Assembly: GCA_963989385.1 (NCBI GenBank)
Contig: OZ022502.1
Location: forward strand, 7,594,501-7,658,500
Direction: 5' to 3'
DNA from: Ctena decussata
Taxonomy: Eukaryota; Mollusca; Bivalvia; Lucinida; Lucinidae
DNA: 64,000 nt
Each line of letters opens with the position of its first letter. Within the stretch, counting starts at the first letter, position 1. The notes under the pieces were generated by a model. That model was not told the DNA's origin. It did no database searches and saw nothing but the letters and a program-made list of their open reading frames with translations. Positions 50,290 through 62,089 of this stretch are shown piece by piece. The position numbers and the translations under genes were made by a program.

Positions 50290-50397
50290 CTATAAAATAG
50301 TGCTCCATTGCGAACAGCATTTCATTGCCACCCTTCCATCAGCTTCATTTGACTGAACTACTATTGAAAAGGGCAGGACCCCCCCCCCCCCCCCCCC
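50290..50397. repeat. SINE 3' fragment followed by a C-run
   Basis: GACTGAACTACTATTGAAAA resembles the family E core and is followed by about 19 C. A second core fragment (GGTATGACTGAAATATAC) lies at about 50540. Confidence 0.5.
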
Positions 50398-50584
50398 AAG
50401 AACATTAGCAAATCATACGATTTCATATCATGCTTGAGCACGTTCAAACACACAAAATACGCAAATAGGCCGGAACTCATTCAACTCATAAAACAATGCT
50501 ACATTGCTTACAGCAATTCACTGACACCATTCCATCAGCCCGGTATGACTGAAATATACTCGAAAAAATATTAAGGGGTCAAAC

Positions 50585-51105
50585 TTTTACCCTGCGATTT
50601 CTGGAACATTTCAAACATTTGGTAAAATAAATCATTTGTACTTTACATTTCATTCATTTTTGCAAGTTATGTACACATAAAGTTTTAAACTAGCCTTTAT
50701 CTTGACCAAGTCCAGACTTGAATTCACACTACCCTCAAACTCAAAGTGGTCAGAAGTCCATAAGGAGCAAATTCACCAAAATTTTTCGATTTTACCAATT
50801 CATGAATTTTTTGCAACATTAGATTTAATCATTTTTAAGGTCAGCAAGCTGTACCAAGTTTAAAACTCATAGCAATTTTAGAAGTTATGCCCGACCAAAC
50901 TGACACGCTATCAATTCTCTATGGGAATTCAAACCACTTTCATTTTAGGGGGAGTTTGACTTAAAGCCTGGACTTGGTCAGGGCAAAGGCTATATAGGTT
51001 CAAACTTTATGTGTAAAAAACTTGCAAAATGAATAAAATAAAGGGTAGAAATGATTTATTTTACCAAATGTTTGAAATCTTTCAGAAATCGCAGGGTACC
51101 CTTTA
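50585..51105. mobile_element. Foldback-like element with about 130-bp TIRs
   Basis: The left arm has ACCCTGCGATTTCTG, ACATTTGGTAAAATAAATCA, ACACATAAAGTTT and TGACCAAGTCCAG. The right arm (about 50975-51105) is their reverse complement in order, ending CAGAAATCGCAGGGT. A chance 71-codon ORF overlaps the right arm. Confidence 0.75.
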
Positions 51106-51297
51106 TTGCTCCATAATGGTTGATTTTTTTAGAGTCCTAGGGCCGACACTGATATTTTTCAAGTACACTATCGAAAAGGTCGGAAAACCACAAGTCATAC
51201 ATAAAGTCCAGTTAGCATGTTTTCACGCACAAAGGTGTCAATAATTACGATAATGTAGTTTGATTATTCATTCTGCACAGCCGAAGACTGTAGTGCC

Positions 51298-51465
51298 GAG
51301 TCCCGGTAGCTCAATGGGTTAAGCGGTGGCCTGCTGATCCAGCGGTGGCCTGCTGATCTAGCGCTCCTAGGCTTCGATTCCAGCTGCAGGTGGAAATCTT
51401 CTCAACCGTAGATGTATTCCAGCGGGCACTTGACGTCGAAATGACGTCGTATGGCACAGCATCAG
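51298..51465 (+). mobile_element. Family E SINE head plus fragment of the ACGTCA MITE
   Basis: GGTAGCTCAATGGGTTAAGC is followed by a local duplication of GGTGGCCTGCTGAT, then GCTTCGATTCCAGC. At 51420 it is cut by CCAGCGGGCACTTGACGTCG, the end of the 9042-type MITE. Confidence 0.6.
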
Positions 51466-52092
51466 AAAAATAGACACTGCGCTGTGCACATGACCATCGC
51501 AATATAAAAAGTCCCTTACATCTGAATTTTAACAGCGAAGAATTTGATCAGAAACGCTTCCAAGTGCTTAAGTCTAATCACCTGCGCTTTTCAAGTGAAG
51601 CTAAACCACATAACCGCTTATGTGAACAGCGTAGAGTCTGATCAGATATTCAGAGTCTGCGCTGTATACATAAACAGCACAGTATAAAAATGTACCTAAC
51701 AAGAAGCTAATTAGAGTCTGCGCTGTTTAGAGCATGATTAAATGAATGGATATTTACAAACTAAAAGCGACGAATCGACTTTGAAATCGAAATTGCCGAT
51801 CAGAAGCACTGGGAAAGTAAATAGGAAAATTCTCAAAAACTGACACCTTTCAATCCCAGATCCCACCCAAGACACCATGTGTGAAGAGCGACAACACATA
51901 ATTAGTCACCACCGAAACATCATCAGCGGCAGCCATGTAAACAGTCGTTTTTCATGTGGATGGTTACCGGGCTAGCCGTAACATCACAAACAATATATCG
52001 ATAAATAACAGACATGGGCAGCGTGAACCAATTGTTTTTCCCATAGGCTTCTATAGTGACCCCTACTGCCATTGACAATGTGCCACCCTTTG

Positions 52093-53048
52093 TACGAGGA
52101 TCATCCAATAAGTCCTGCAAATAGCCAAGTTTCAGGCAAATGTTAATTAAAGACGAATCAAGCAATCCTCATTCCTACATTGCATCTTCCCTTCATTCCA
52201 GTCTACACTTTTCAGAGACGTCATGATCTTGCAAATGACGTTGCTAGGGCAGTGAAGAATACCTGCCATTATGGGTGCGGCGGTGGTTTCTAGTTGTCTG
52301 TTTAAGATCCCCTAGCTTAGTTCAGAACGCTTGTAAATATCTGAAGATTGCTGGGAGTTACGGAAAATAATACCGAAGTATGTACACGGTACCAAGGTTA
52401 AGCAAATTGCCGTCAGTCAAGATATTATTATTGTTCAAAGAAAGATCACCATGTTTTTCGGGCAGCTAAAATGCCATATAAAATGACGATATGAAGAAGA
52501 GGCCTTCACAACAGATGAAGTGTTTCCTAAACTGCCATTAATTTGTTATCAAAGAATAGTCCTGAGATGCTGAAATGTAGATATTAGAGAAAATATAAGC
52601 TTCGAGCCTTGTTTAATATCGTTTGCAGCCTTAAGAAACCAGAGGTAAACATTAAAAACTAGAATTTTGCCAAAATTCTGTAATATTCTCTTGTTGCCCA
52701 GGAACCACATTTGTTTGGTAATGTGAAATGATAACTGTCTCTAATTTGAGTTCTTCCATATAATGCAATTACTTCAGAACATGAATTATTGTAATTTGAA
52801 AGAATTATGAACCTATATGCAGGGATTTTCATCCCCTCACCTCTTGTAAAAGACGCCGTGTTTGTGCAATTTCACTGCCGGTATCGCTTACACCTTTGCA
52901 TTCAAAACCGAAAGGAATGTCACGTGTATGATTTTTAGCACATATGTATATTATATACGGACGCTGCTAATGGTATAAATTGATTACCCTACCTCAATTA
53001 ATAAAGCAGTGAGACATCGTGTGCAAGACTTATTGGATGACCCTTGTA
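52093..53048. mobile_element. Mariner-like non-autonomous element
   Basis: TACGAGGATCATCCAATAAG and CTTATTGGATGACCCTTGTA are inverted ends with TA at both sides, and TCCTGCA / TGCAAGA continue inward. It is 956 bp with no transposase ORF. It is related in end sequence to 23091-24288. Confidence 0.7.
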
Positions 53049-53862
53049 CAATGTTGCTTCAATGTCCAGATTTACCTTAATTTCAAGCTAAATTGCTGAT
53101 AAAAAAGATAGAATTGGGAAATCACCACCTTAGCCTGCTCTTTCAAGCTCTTATAGGATGTTGATATACAGCGACACGATCCCGCAGAAAATGTGCCTAA
53201 GATTTGCTAAAAAAGGACCAGTCATCAATTTTAGCTAAAAAGACCAAATCAGAAACACTTATTTCTTTACAATATCCATGATATCAAACAAAATTGATTT
53301 CCACATTTCACTAAAACATCACTTTCAATCTCATCAGCATTATTATCCAATCAAAGAGCACCATTTGACTATTATAGTCCCGAACTTCTCTGCACTTTTT
53401 TGAATTTCGCGGTTCTCTGATTGAATTGGTTCCCAGTGCCCACATAGCAACAAACAACACATTAAACAAGGAAGAAGATCCAGTTAACAGAAGTGCCGCC
53501 TTGAGGCGGTCAGTAAATAAATTACTGGGGAGGGTTGGAGGACTTATCGAGTCTGCGCTGTTCAGCGTATAAAAAACGAATGAATATTTACATATGTCAA
53601 ACTAAAAACATCGTTTTGTACATTTTGGCTCAATATTTACAATGTTATAATGGTAAATATCCTTTCGGACATATAAAAAATTCACAGGTAAATTTACCGT
53701 GCTGATGGAAGGTCCCGATTGTAAAGAAAATAGGAAGCAAAGGTTTTGGGTAAGGATTTAGTTGGTAATACACACCACCACTACGCATTCCTTTTTCTCG
53801 ATGACTGTTTGACTTCAAGAGATCCGAGTTCGTGAGGTAATTATGATACTTTTAATTTGCAG

Positions 53863-53984
53863 GTCGGAAGTTCGAACGTGGCTTCTGGCGACAACCGTGC
53901 AAAATGAGATGCGGTAAAAGATGGGTATTCCCTGTGAAAGTTCGTCCGAATATCTACTCTGGATGCTGGATTATCTGTAACTGA
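53863..53984 (+). CDS. Last exon of a second CxxxC-CxxxC protein gene (cationic tail)
   Basis: Acceptor ACTTTTAATTTGCAG precedes a 39-codon open segment that starts in phase 1 and ends at TGA (53982-53984). It contains FERGFWRQPCKMRCGKRW and later YSGCWIICN at the C-terminus, giving C-x3-C-x17-C-x3-C. About 11 Lys/Arg against one Glu make it strongly basic. The last exon of the EF-hand gene has the same entry phase, the same RG-F/LF...C-x2-RC start and a C-x3-C end at the stop. I infer a diverged paralogue. Upstream exons were not firmly found. The Cys layout also resembles helical-hairpin peptides, but that is weak evidence. Confidence 0.55.
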
Positions 53985-53989
53985 AAAAC

Positions 53990-55065
53990 GAAATGACTCA
54001 ATAGTAATATCAGATGCAGATATGCTGTGTTAGGTTAAACTGTCCGTGTACACTGTGCACAGCATATCAAACACTGAATCCAATTTTAAATAATGCCAAG
54101 TTAGCGCTTTGTTTCTGAAATACATGTAGTTCAATGTTTGTGGTATTTTGTGGTTTATGGTTTGTAGTCTTGAGATGGTATCTAATTGGAGACATTTTCT
54201 TCGTTTAAAAACGTCCACAACTGTAGTAAACAATGAGGTTACGCTACATTCTGGCTGTTCTGACAATCATATGATAACCTTCAGTAAAAAGGTCATTTTT
54301 TTGTAGTACTGCTAATGAAAATTTTTTCATAAAAGCATTTAATAATAAGGATTTTCGTAAACTGTTATGTATTGTTATATAAGAAATTTTAGGACCTTAG
54401 AAAATTTACTGGGAGTTACTTCGTTTATTTGTTTATTTATTTATTTATTTTGTGAAACTAAGCAGAACTGTATTTGTACTTTGGAGCAAATGGACTACGC
54501 ATAACTGGTGAAGTGTAAAATGAAAATAGTTCAAAGGGTATTCAAGTTCCAGAGTGGACAAGAAAATGTTAATGGACATACTAATATACGGACAGAGACA
54601 GAACGACGGGAATTTAATTGCTATGTTCCCTGAACTGTTCGGTTGGGACAAAGTTATGTTTATTATAAGGAATGTCTTGATGTTGAAAAAATACATCTTA
54701 CATTGGGAAAGTACTTTTACAAGTCTCTTACATGTAAGATGCTACATGGTTCTTGATTTCTGATATGAGAAGGAAATAGTGGAAGTAGTTCGTCCTACCA
54801 GCTTCATTTGTGACAGATTGGTAGGAACAAAAATCTTACTGTTCGCAACAATGGCTATTATTACAAGTGGGGTTAAACTTTTGTGACTGTTTTCCTCCTT
54901 GTTTCTGTTGGAGAACATTTAAAAGCTGACTACCACTGAGACTCTCAGAGGAGGTTATAATGAAAATGATAGTTCCTTCCCTAACAGTTGCCATAGATAG
55001 TCTGCAAATATTCAGCTTATTCTTTTGGGTATTTTGTCATCACTGAGTTCAGTTATAAGTACTGG
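53990..55065. other. Stretch without a recognised gene
   Basis: Presumed 3' UTR of the exon ending at 53984, then AT-rich DNA with a (TTTA)n run at about 54427-54450. ORFs are short. Confidence 0.35.
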
Positions 55066-55080
55066 TAAAGCCTGTGGTAT

Positions 55081-55358
55081 GTTGTTGTTGTTGTTGTGTC
55101 ATTGTTTTACATCCATGGTAAACAGCTGCACGTATGGTCAGTTATGGTCGGTTAATTCAACTACAATATTCCTGGGCAGGCTTAGCCATCCTAAGCGGTC
55201 AACTAGTACTAAGTGCACTTACTTTCGCCAGTAACTGACAACTGCCCTTCTTGACTCAGCGGAAGCGGAAACGAGAGTAAGTGGCCGGACCGTATATCGA
55301 ACCCGGGACCTCTGTTTTTTCAGCCTGACGCGCCACCGACTGCACTATGCGACCCAGC
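55081..55358 (-). mobile_element. tRNA-derived SINE, family F, with 13-bp target duplication
   Basis: AAGCCTGTGGTAT flanks it at 55068-55080 and 55359-55371. The (TTG)n start on the plus strand is the 3' tail. The tRNA-like head is at the right end. Confidence 0.85.
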
Positions 55359-55539
55359 AAGCCTGTGGTATAGAGTATAACTGGTAATTGGCAATGATTA
55401 CAAGTCAATGGAGGAATTAGTGTATTTTAGTTGCTTCCAAAGGATGTTTATTTTCAGAATCTTGCGTGCTGTCCTTGGTCATCACAAATTTGTCATTAGG
55501 GATTTAATGCAAAAGAAAAAAGAAGTCTTCTATATGTTA

Positions 55540-55826
55540 GTAGTTGTTGTTTTGTTGTTATTTTATTGTTTTACATCCACGATAAAAAGCTATGGTAATG
55601 TCGGGACGGTCTATTACCCTAACCACACTATTCCTGTGCTGGCTTAGACCTTCTAAGTGATAACCGGTACTATGTGTACATTGTCATACTTTCACCAGTA
55701 ACTGACAACTGCCCTTCTTGATACAGGGGAAGGAGAAACGAAAGTATGTGGCCGGACAGAGTAACGAACCCGGGACCTCTGGCTCTTGAGTCAAAACGCA
55801 CTACCAACTGCGCTACGCGGCCCGGT
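55540..55826 (-). mobile_element. tRNA-derived SINE, family F
   Basis: Body ACATCCACGATAAAAAGCTA, GTCGGGACGGTC, CAGTAACTGACAACTGCCCT and the head AACTGCGCTACGCGGCCCGG. It lies 180 bp from the previous copy in the same orientation. Its (TTG/TTA)n tail is at the left. Confidence 0.8.
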
Positions 55827-55829
55827 TCC

Positions 55830-56885
55830 TCTAAAGTTTAGTAAGTTTTATTCAGAAAGGAAGGTAACTATTAAAACTGCATAGGCCTAGAAAAGGACGA
55901 TTTGATGGCAATTGTGAGATACTGATATTTTCCCACACATGTTGTGTTTCCTGAACTGATTTTTTTCAATAAGACACTTTCATGAAACTGAATTACCATG
56001 TACGTTTATGAAAAAATAAGAATTTGATTTTCAAAGTACGTTTATGAAAAAATAAGAAATAGTATCTAGTAAATACGATCAAACACCTTCTCTGTAAAAC
56101 CAGTAATTGCTTTTAAATAATTTAAAATAAAATAAGACTGTTGGAACAGACCCTGATTAGACTGTTCCAACCAGTGGTATAGCTTGGATCTACGCTCTAC
56201 ACTGTTTGTACAGGCATAACAACTATTGTGGAAATATTTTAGTCCGGGTTTTACGGTGCCAGGTTTTACAACGTCTGAAGTCAAGGTTTAACACAGTCCG
56301 AAGTCCAGAGTCCAAAGTCCAGAGTCCAAGTCCAGTCCATATTTTACATAATGCCCGCAAATTGCGCATGTCGTTATTTGACCTTATTCCACAGTGGACA
56401 ACGAAGAAACATTCAAATACACCGGATAAATAAATAAAAAAATAATAATAACTCATGTTTTTAGTAAGGCAAAAGCACCGATAAGAACTACTGTACTCTG
56501 AAATTGCAGTAGTTGAGGGCTGTACCAATCGAAGGGGGCTTTATTTATTGTTGTTTATTTTCTACTGGATAATCAAAACGGTATGTATTCTTACAAATAT
56601 TTCTTTGAAATACTTTTTACGGCAGGGTACCTTAGCTGATATACCCATCCTTTGTCTGGCCGATTTGCAGTCATGAAAATTAAAGCATAACCGTTGTTTC
56701 GTACATTTTATGTAAGCATATGAAATTTCTTTGAACAAAATACCGCTAAAACATGTTTTTTGTTCATTTGTGGTAATGTCAGGGAAAATTTCCTAGATGA
56801 AAATTAAAGAGAATATCGATGCACATAATATCTATAAATGTGTTGGATGTGTAATAAGAAAGTTATTCAAGTTTTTCATGCTGCA
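55830..56885. other. Stretch without a recognised gene
   Basis: It holds a family I hairpin (56137-56180, GACTGTTGGAACAGACC / GACTGTTCCAACC) and a short tandem of AGTCCAGAGTCCAA-type words at about 56290-56340. Confidence 0.4.
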
Positions 56886-56904
56886 CGCCTAGTAATATTT
56901 ACTG

Positions 56905-57062
56905 GGGGCACTGGCCCAATAGTCGGGATGGCACTGTACCCATTAGTCGAGTATCAGCAAAATACCACTGTACCCATAAGTCGGGTATTTTGTACCCATA
57001 TGTCGGGTACTTTGTTATTATTCGTCTTGTTTTTACCATAAGTCGGGTATTTTTGTGCGACT
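56905..57062. repeat. Five copies of a TACCCATAAGTCGGGTA-type word
   Basis: Copies or partial copies occur near 56914, 56937, 56970, 56993 and 57034. Each is an imperfect palindrome (TACCC...GGGTA) and spacing is 22-41 bp. Confidence 0.65.
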
Positions 57063-57582
57063 TGCACTTTAAAATAAATAAGACACAAGTCCACCATAAT
57101 GTAAAGAGTGAAAACGGATCATCAATAGAGCCACATCTGTTGAGAGTGTACAGCAACGAATATAAAAATGCACCATCTCACAACAGTGTATATCGAATTC
57201 TAGTTTTTTCCCTTGTTATGACCCCCTTCTTTTATGTATTTCAGCCAAAGGGGATGGAGGAGGCCAGTCATATTTTAACATACCGGTGTTACCATTGTGT
57301 TTTCAATGGCAGTTTTGAAAGTGTTATCACGCATTCAGTAGACACACACACAGACCAGCCTTTAAAATGCCTTTAAATTGTATTCTCAAAACATACTGGG
57401 TATCAAATATTTTAGAAAAAAAAGCTCATTAATTACTGTTAACTTTAAAAATAGCACAGGAAACTGAGTTCAAACTTTATAAGTTGACACTTTGGCTTGC
57501 CCCTAAAATTATAAAAATGAAAACACAGCCCAATGAACAGAATTAGTTTTTGAATAGTGGTTCTTAACCTTCAAATTAAGTG

Positions 57583-59166
57583 TGTCCCGTACGTAAGATT
57601 TAAACAGATAACGTCTCAAAACTCAGTTTCAAAATTTTCTCATTTTCAAAACATGATGATTTTATAGAACTGTCAAGATAATGAGACAAAACAGGCAGAA
57701 TTATCGTCCTTTCTGCTTTTGTCGCAAGCCAGTGGCCTATATGGGGTGTAATAAATTCATAGGCTGAAAGATCAAAATTGTTTCTAACATAGAAATACAG
57801 TATCCCTCTGAGGACTTTATAATTTCAAGGGGCCCGTTGCTATTTTGAGCTTGAACACGCAGCAGATATCCCTAGATGTTTAGAAGACAAGCTTTTGTAC
57901 TTGCATTGAAAATTCCATGCAAACAGTACAGTATGTCATAATCTTACGTATGGGACAGGATGTATTTTAGCATCAAACTTTCCTTTACTGAGCTAAAACC
58001 ACGTAATTCTCAGCTGGAAATTATATACATAACATGCAATAACAGATACAAGTCAATATACAAGGTTGTTCTTAACAAACTTCTGAAAAATTTACCGTAG
58101 ACCCAAACAATCCTTGTCCCATACGTAAGATACTTTAGCTTTTAACTCTAAAGGTTACAGTGAGTGTTTAAAGTACCAAACAAGTAACATATCAAAATCT
58201 GTGCTACTAAAAGGAAAGTAAATTTAAGTTTAAACATGTTAGTAAACTCTAATTTTTCAAAATTGCATCTTTGATAAAACTTACGTACGGGACAAAGCTT
58301 AAATTTTGAAAATAAATATTTTGAAATGAAAAACAAAAACTAGAGATAAAAGACATATCTTGTATTTATTTTATAGTCTTTTTTGTATTGCATTAGCAAA
58401 TTAAATAGCTTGTGATGATATATTGGTTAACTCTTTTCAGAGTTTTGGTTGAGAAGCAGATTATTAAGTTTATAATTTTTCTGGCTTTCATATGTCAATA
58501 CATGCATGTTTATGGCAGATCAAAAGTTAAATATGGTTGGGGAAGTCACAATAAGTGGTTAGCTGCAAAATAAAATGCTTTCCACTGGAATAGATGACCT
58601 GACTGAAACATGAAGTAACTTTTTGAGTTGGAAACAAAAATCTTACGCATGGGACAGAAATGTTTTGTCCAAAATATTTTCTCATCAGTCCCAGCAACAA
58701 TGATGTAGAAGCTTTTATTTTTTCTCTACCACCCTATATAATCCACAAAATCTAAATGCAATGCTAACTTCTTGATGTTAAATTATTTAAATGAATGATT
58801 GATATTTCAGCTTAATTTTGATACTTTGCCTCAGAATGATCCTTTCTTAATCTTAAAAGTTGTCCACTAGAAAAAACCCTCTTTAGCATGTAACCAGCAT
58901 ATACAATGTTGCTTGATAAAAAATAAACCACCATTTAGCTTTGCCGTTAAAGTCATATAATGCTTGTGAATGGTCTGTACGTACGGGACAAAATAAATCT
59001 TACGTATGGGACGTTTCAACTGCCTTTAGTATTTCCTAGCGCGTAGCACATAGATAGTTTTCAATCATTGCCCAATTATTGACCAAGTATGGCAGTGTAT
59101 CTTTAATATTAAGCCATAATTTCTCTGCCAAGTGCCTGCCATTGCTGTCTGCCTTATGTACGGGAC
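57583..59166. repeat. Eight copies of a 15-bp motif CTTACGTAYGGGACA
   Basis: Plus-strand copies: 57943-57957, 58280-58294, 58642-58656, 58976-58990, 58999-59013 and 59152-59166. Minus-strand copies: 57583-57597 and 58115-58129. Intervals are about 150-180 bp or twice that, except one of 23 bp. Sequence between copies is AT-rich and not obviously repeated. No coding frame is shared by the copies. Confidence 0.7.
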
Positions 59167-59169
59167 AGC

Positions 59170-61180
59170 CTTTGTTTCGGAAATTTGGTTATGTAACTAT
59201 AAGCTCGTAGTAGGAAAAGATTTCCAGCTTCAGCCATAGTTTGAAAAGGGGATATGAACGTGTAAAATAAGTATAAAAATATCAAAGAATAACAATTTAT
59301 CAGTCAGTTCAAAGGTTGTTTTTCAGTGCATTGCCAAGTTACTGTAAAAAATTACATGGCTTTAATGTTTGTTAAATGGCTAGGTAGTTAAGGATATGCA
59401 CACAATATATGTTATCTGCATCACTGCCACCGTAAAACATTACTATATCACACTGCCACCTCTAATCAGGAATTTTAGTCATCCTAAAACAGAAAAATAC
59501 ATTTGAAAAGCAGTAAAAATATGGTTGGCCGCAAATTACAGCACTTTTTGGCCATTTTACACTGTTTGTATGCTAATAAAATTATTCAAAAATCATCTGG
59601 ACACCTGAATGTTATCTATGTTTTGAAACCCACTGTGTCCTTTGTAAAATCTTAATTTTGTGAGTTCTGAAGCCATTTATGTTTAATTTTGGGGACCATT
59701 ACATGCAAAATCACACCTTAGCTTGCACAGGTCCATTTGTGACAAAAGCTGTAGATCAGCTGGCTAACCCGCATTCCGTTTCCACTTCGGTACCTCGTTC
59801 CACTCCATGACCAGGAGATGTCTAACGAAACATCGACGGGAACATCCCGTCTACATAAGCTGCAGCAGGGACTTTAAACACACAGAAAACGGACCTTTTC
59901 TAAGTCAATTTGGCAAAAACATGTTTTGCACCCAACTACTGCATCCAGCTGTACCCCCGACGACTGCATACACATCCAATATTACGGCACTCAACAATTG
60001 GGACAGTGCCCCGACATTCGAAAGTCGGCGTACAGAGATAAAATTGCAAATAAATTCGCTGTCGCTGAACAGAAATATGCCATACTTTGTTCATTTTATC
60101 TTTGTTGCATTAGCCAATGCTTGCAATCGTAAAATACAACAAATTAGACATTGAGATGGAGGAATCAATTGTGTAAACTCCTTTCTACACGCGATGTAAC
60201 AACATACACAGTCAAATGGGACGCAATTAAGGTAAGTTTGCCATTTGAGCGTTGTCATTTAACAAGGACAATAAAGAATAGGTGTTTTACAAGATCCACT
60301 TGGAAAATAATGTCAAAATGTAAATTAAAGATTACTTACTGCCTTAAGTTATGCACAGGTCAACAATGTGTCAAGACAAACTTGCCCTCATGGATTGGTA
60401 CAGCCCCCAACGAATGAATTTTCAGAGTACAGTGGTTCTTATCGGTGAAAAGATGCTAGACATGTTCGATTATTTGGTGTGTCAGATTGTGGCGTGTCGT
60501 TATTTTACGGTGCTTAGGTAAAAGAAGCAGTCAAACGAAGTTGCGCCCCTTAGACGCTCTCCATATATTGGTTCTCCACTTGCAATTATGAATCATTCTC
60601 AAAGCTTGGAACAAATCAGCGTCTTCCGCTTGAGTGCGCATGACAGGAAGTCATAACCTGTCTGAATACATAGGCTTGCGGCAGAAGCCGCAAGCCAAAA
60701 ACTAAAAAAACACACGTACAAATTTTATAAAAGCAATTGCTTTTATAAAATTTGTACGTATGTTTGCAAGGTATACCTTGTATGTCAGTACAAACTGAAA
60801 CAGATAGTGAAATTTTTTCTGTATATTATCATAACGTACAGGGGGTTCAAGCTTGGTGTTTTGACACATCTTGGTACCCTTTCAAAGGAAGTAACTGCGC
60901 CAATTTATAGTTCTGCTGTACTTTACTCCTATAGGATTTACAGCGTTTTAAAAAGTTTTAAGCAATTGGGTAAGTCGGACATAACAAACGTGTACGTTTA
61001 AGAACTCATATAAGCATCAAATGCTCTCATCGAACAGAACACACAAATATCATAACTTGCAATGACTGAGCAGGTTGTTTGACTTCTAGTTAGTTGGGAT
61101 AGTGCTTCGATTTAAGGAGAAGGTAATTCGGGCTAACGTCTACAGATGACATTAACAGAATTCTTGAACAAACATTATGA
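59170..61180. other. Stretch with no firmly supported gene
   Basis: Two overlapping frames at 59807-60154 look faintly protein-like, but the conflict is unresolved. A perfect 44-bp palindrome lies at 60714-60757. A family D-like fragment occurs at about 60865-60905. Confidence 0.35.
60714..60757. repeat. Perfect 44-bp palindrome
   Basis: CGTACAAATTTTATAAAAGC is followed by AATTGC and the exact complement, with no spacer. Its function is unknown. Confidence 0.9.
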
Positions 61181-61392
61181 GGGTCGAGTCCGGTAAATTC
61201 GGACCGCAGGTAAATTCGGACAGTGGCATTGTTTCCTTTATATGTCAGTTGTTTGGAATTCAAACAAAATAACTGGGCAAACAGTGAAAATCCTGATGAG
61301 ACGGCTCAAAATGAGCCATCTTATCTGGATTTTTACTGTTTACAATGGTATGTCTGAATTTACCTGCTGTCCGAAGCTACCCGACTTGACCT
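61181..61392. mobile_element. MITE family C copy
   Basis: GGGTCGAGTCCGGTAAATTC ... GTCCGAAGCTACCCGACTTG, with inner GATGAGACGGCTCAAAATGA. Confidence 0.75.
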
Positions 61393-61519
61393 ATTAGAAT
61401 CTTTTCTTTGTCTCAGCGGTTGATCACTTGAGGTAGACGTAACGACACAGGGTCTTTACCGACACCAATAACGGTAACTCCTGCAAGACAAAATTATATT
61501 TTGCTTTAGCAGCTTTAGG

Positions 61520-61593
61520 CAGATGCTCAGGTTGATGTGAGTCTTGGCTTGGACCTCATGCCATTTTGTTGTTTTTGTCGTGTCGTGGTTCAC
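61520..61593. mobile_element. MITE family A, right-end fragment
   Basis: GATGCTCAGGTTGATGTGAG to GTCGTGTCGTGGTTCACTT. Confidence 0.6.
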
Positions 61594-61837
61594 TTATAGT
61601 ACTACTGTATAGATACTGAGCTTAATGAGATAATGCTCCTTAGAAGCATCCTATTAGGGTCTATGCAGTTGGCGGTGTCTTGTCCTCACAAGCGGAACTT
61701 CTGATAAACAGACTTCTAAATTCAGAGATAGAATGGTTTGGAAATCGAGCGGAATTTATGCCAATAAAAATAATCCAACTTACTCTAAATGACAATCCCA
61801 TAAGGCTTTTTGACCAGTTGTCCCTTTCAACAGATTT

Positions 61838-61992
61838 TCAGTCATATCAGGACGATGGTATGATGATAATCATAAGCTGTGTTCAATGGGATCCCTTTTA
61901 CGGTCGGAAAGATTACCGCCTGCAGTGGTATTCGAACCCAGGTCACTAGATTAGTAGGCCAGCGCTTAACCTAGTGAGCTACAGGGATTCCT
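61838..61992 (-). mobile_element. tRNA-derived SINE, family E (minus)
   Basis: On the minus strand: CTGTAGCTCACTAGGTTAAG, GGGTTCGAATACCACTG, and the core complement CAGTCATATCAGGACG at the left. A partial duplicate of the adjacent sequence follows at 62010-62080. Confidence 0.7.
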
Positions 61993-62089
61993 TTGGTTAC
62001 AGCCAGGGTTTCTCTGCTGCGAGGTATGGAGCTACCGGGGTTCCTTTGGTTAAACTGCACGGTTTTTCTGCTGCTAGGTATGGAATATC

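Noticed and set aside
53735..53840. Extra exon just upstream of 53863
   Set aside because: The donors at about 53757 and 53836 give the wrong phase or an in-frame stop for the phase-1 exon.
59807..60154. 115-codon and overlapping 68-codon plus-strand ORFs
   Set aside because: Two competing frames look equally plausible, no motif is recognised and no splice-linked exon was found.
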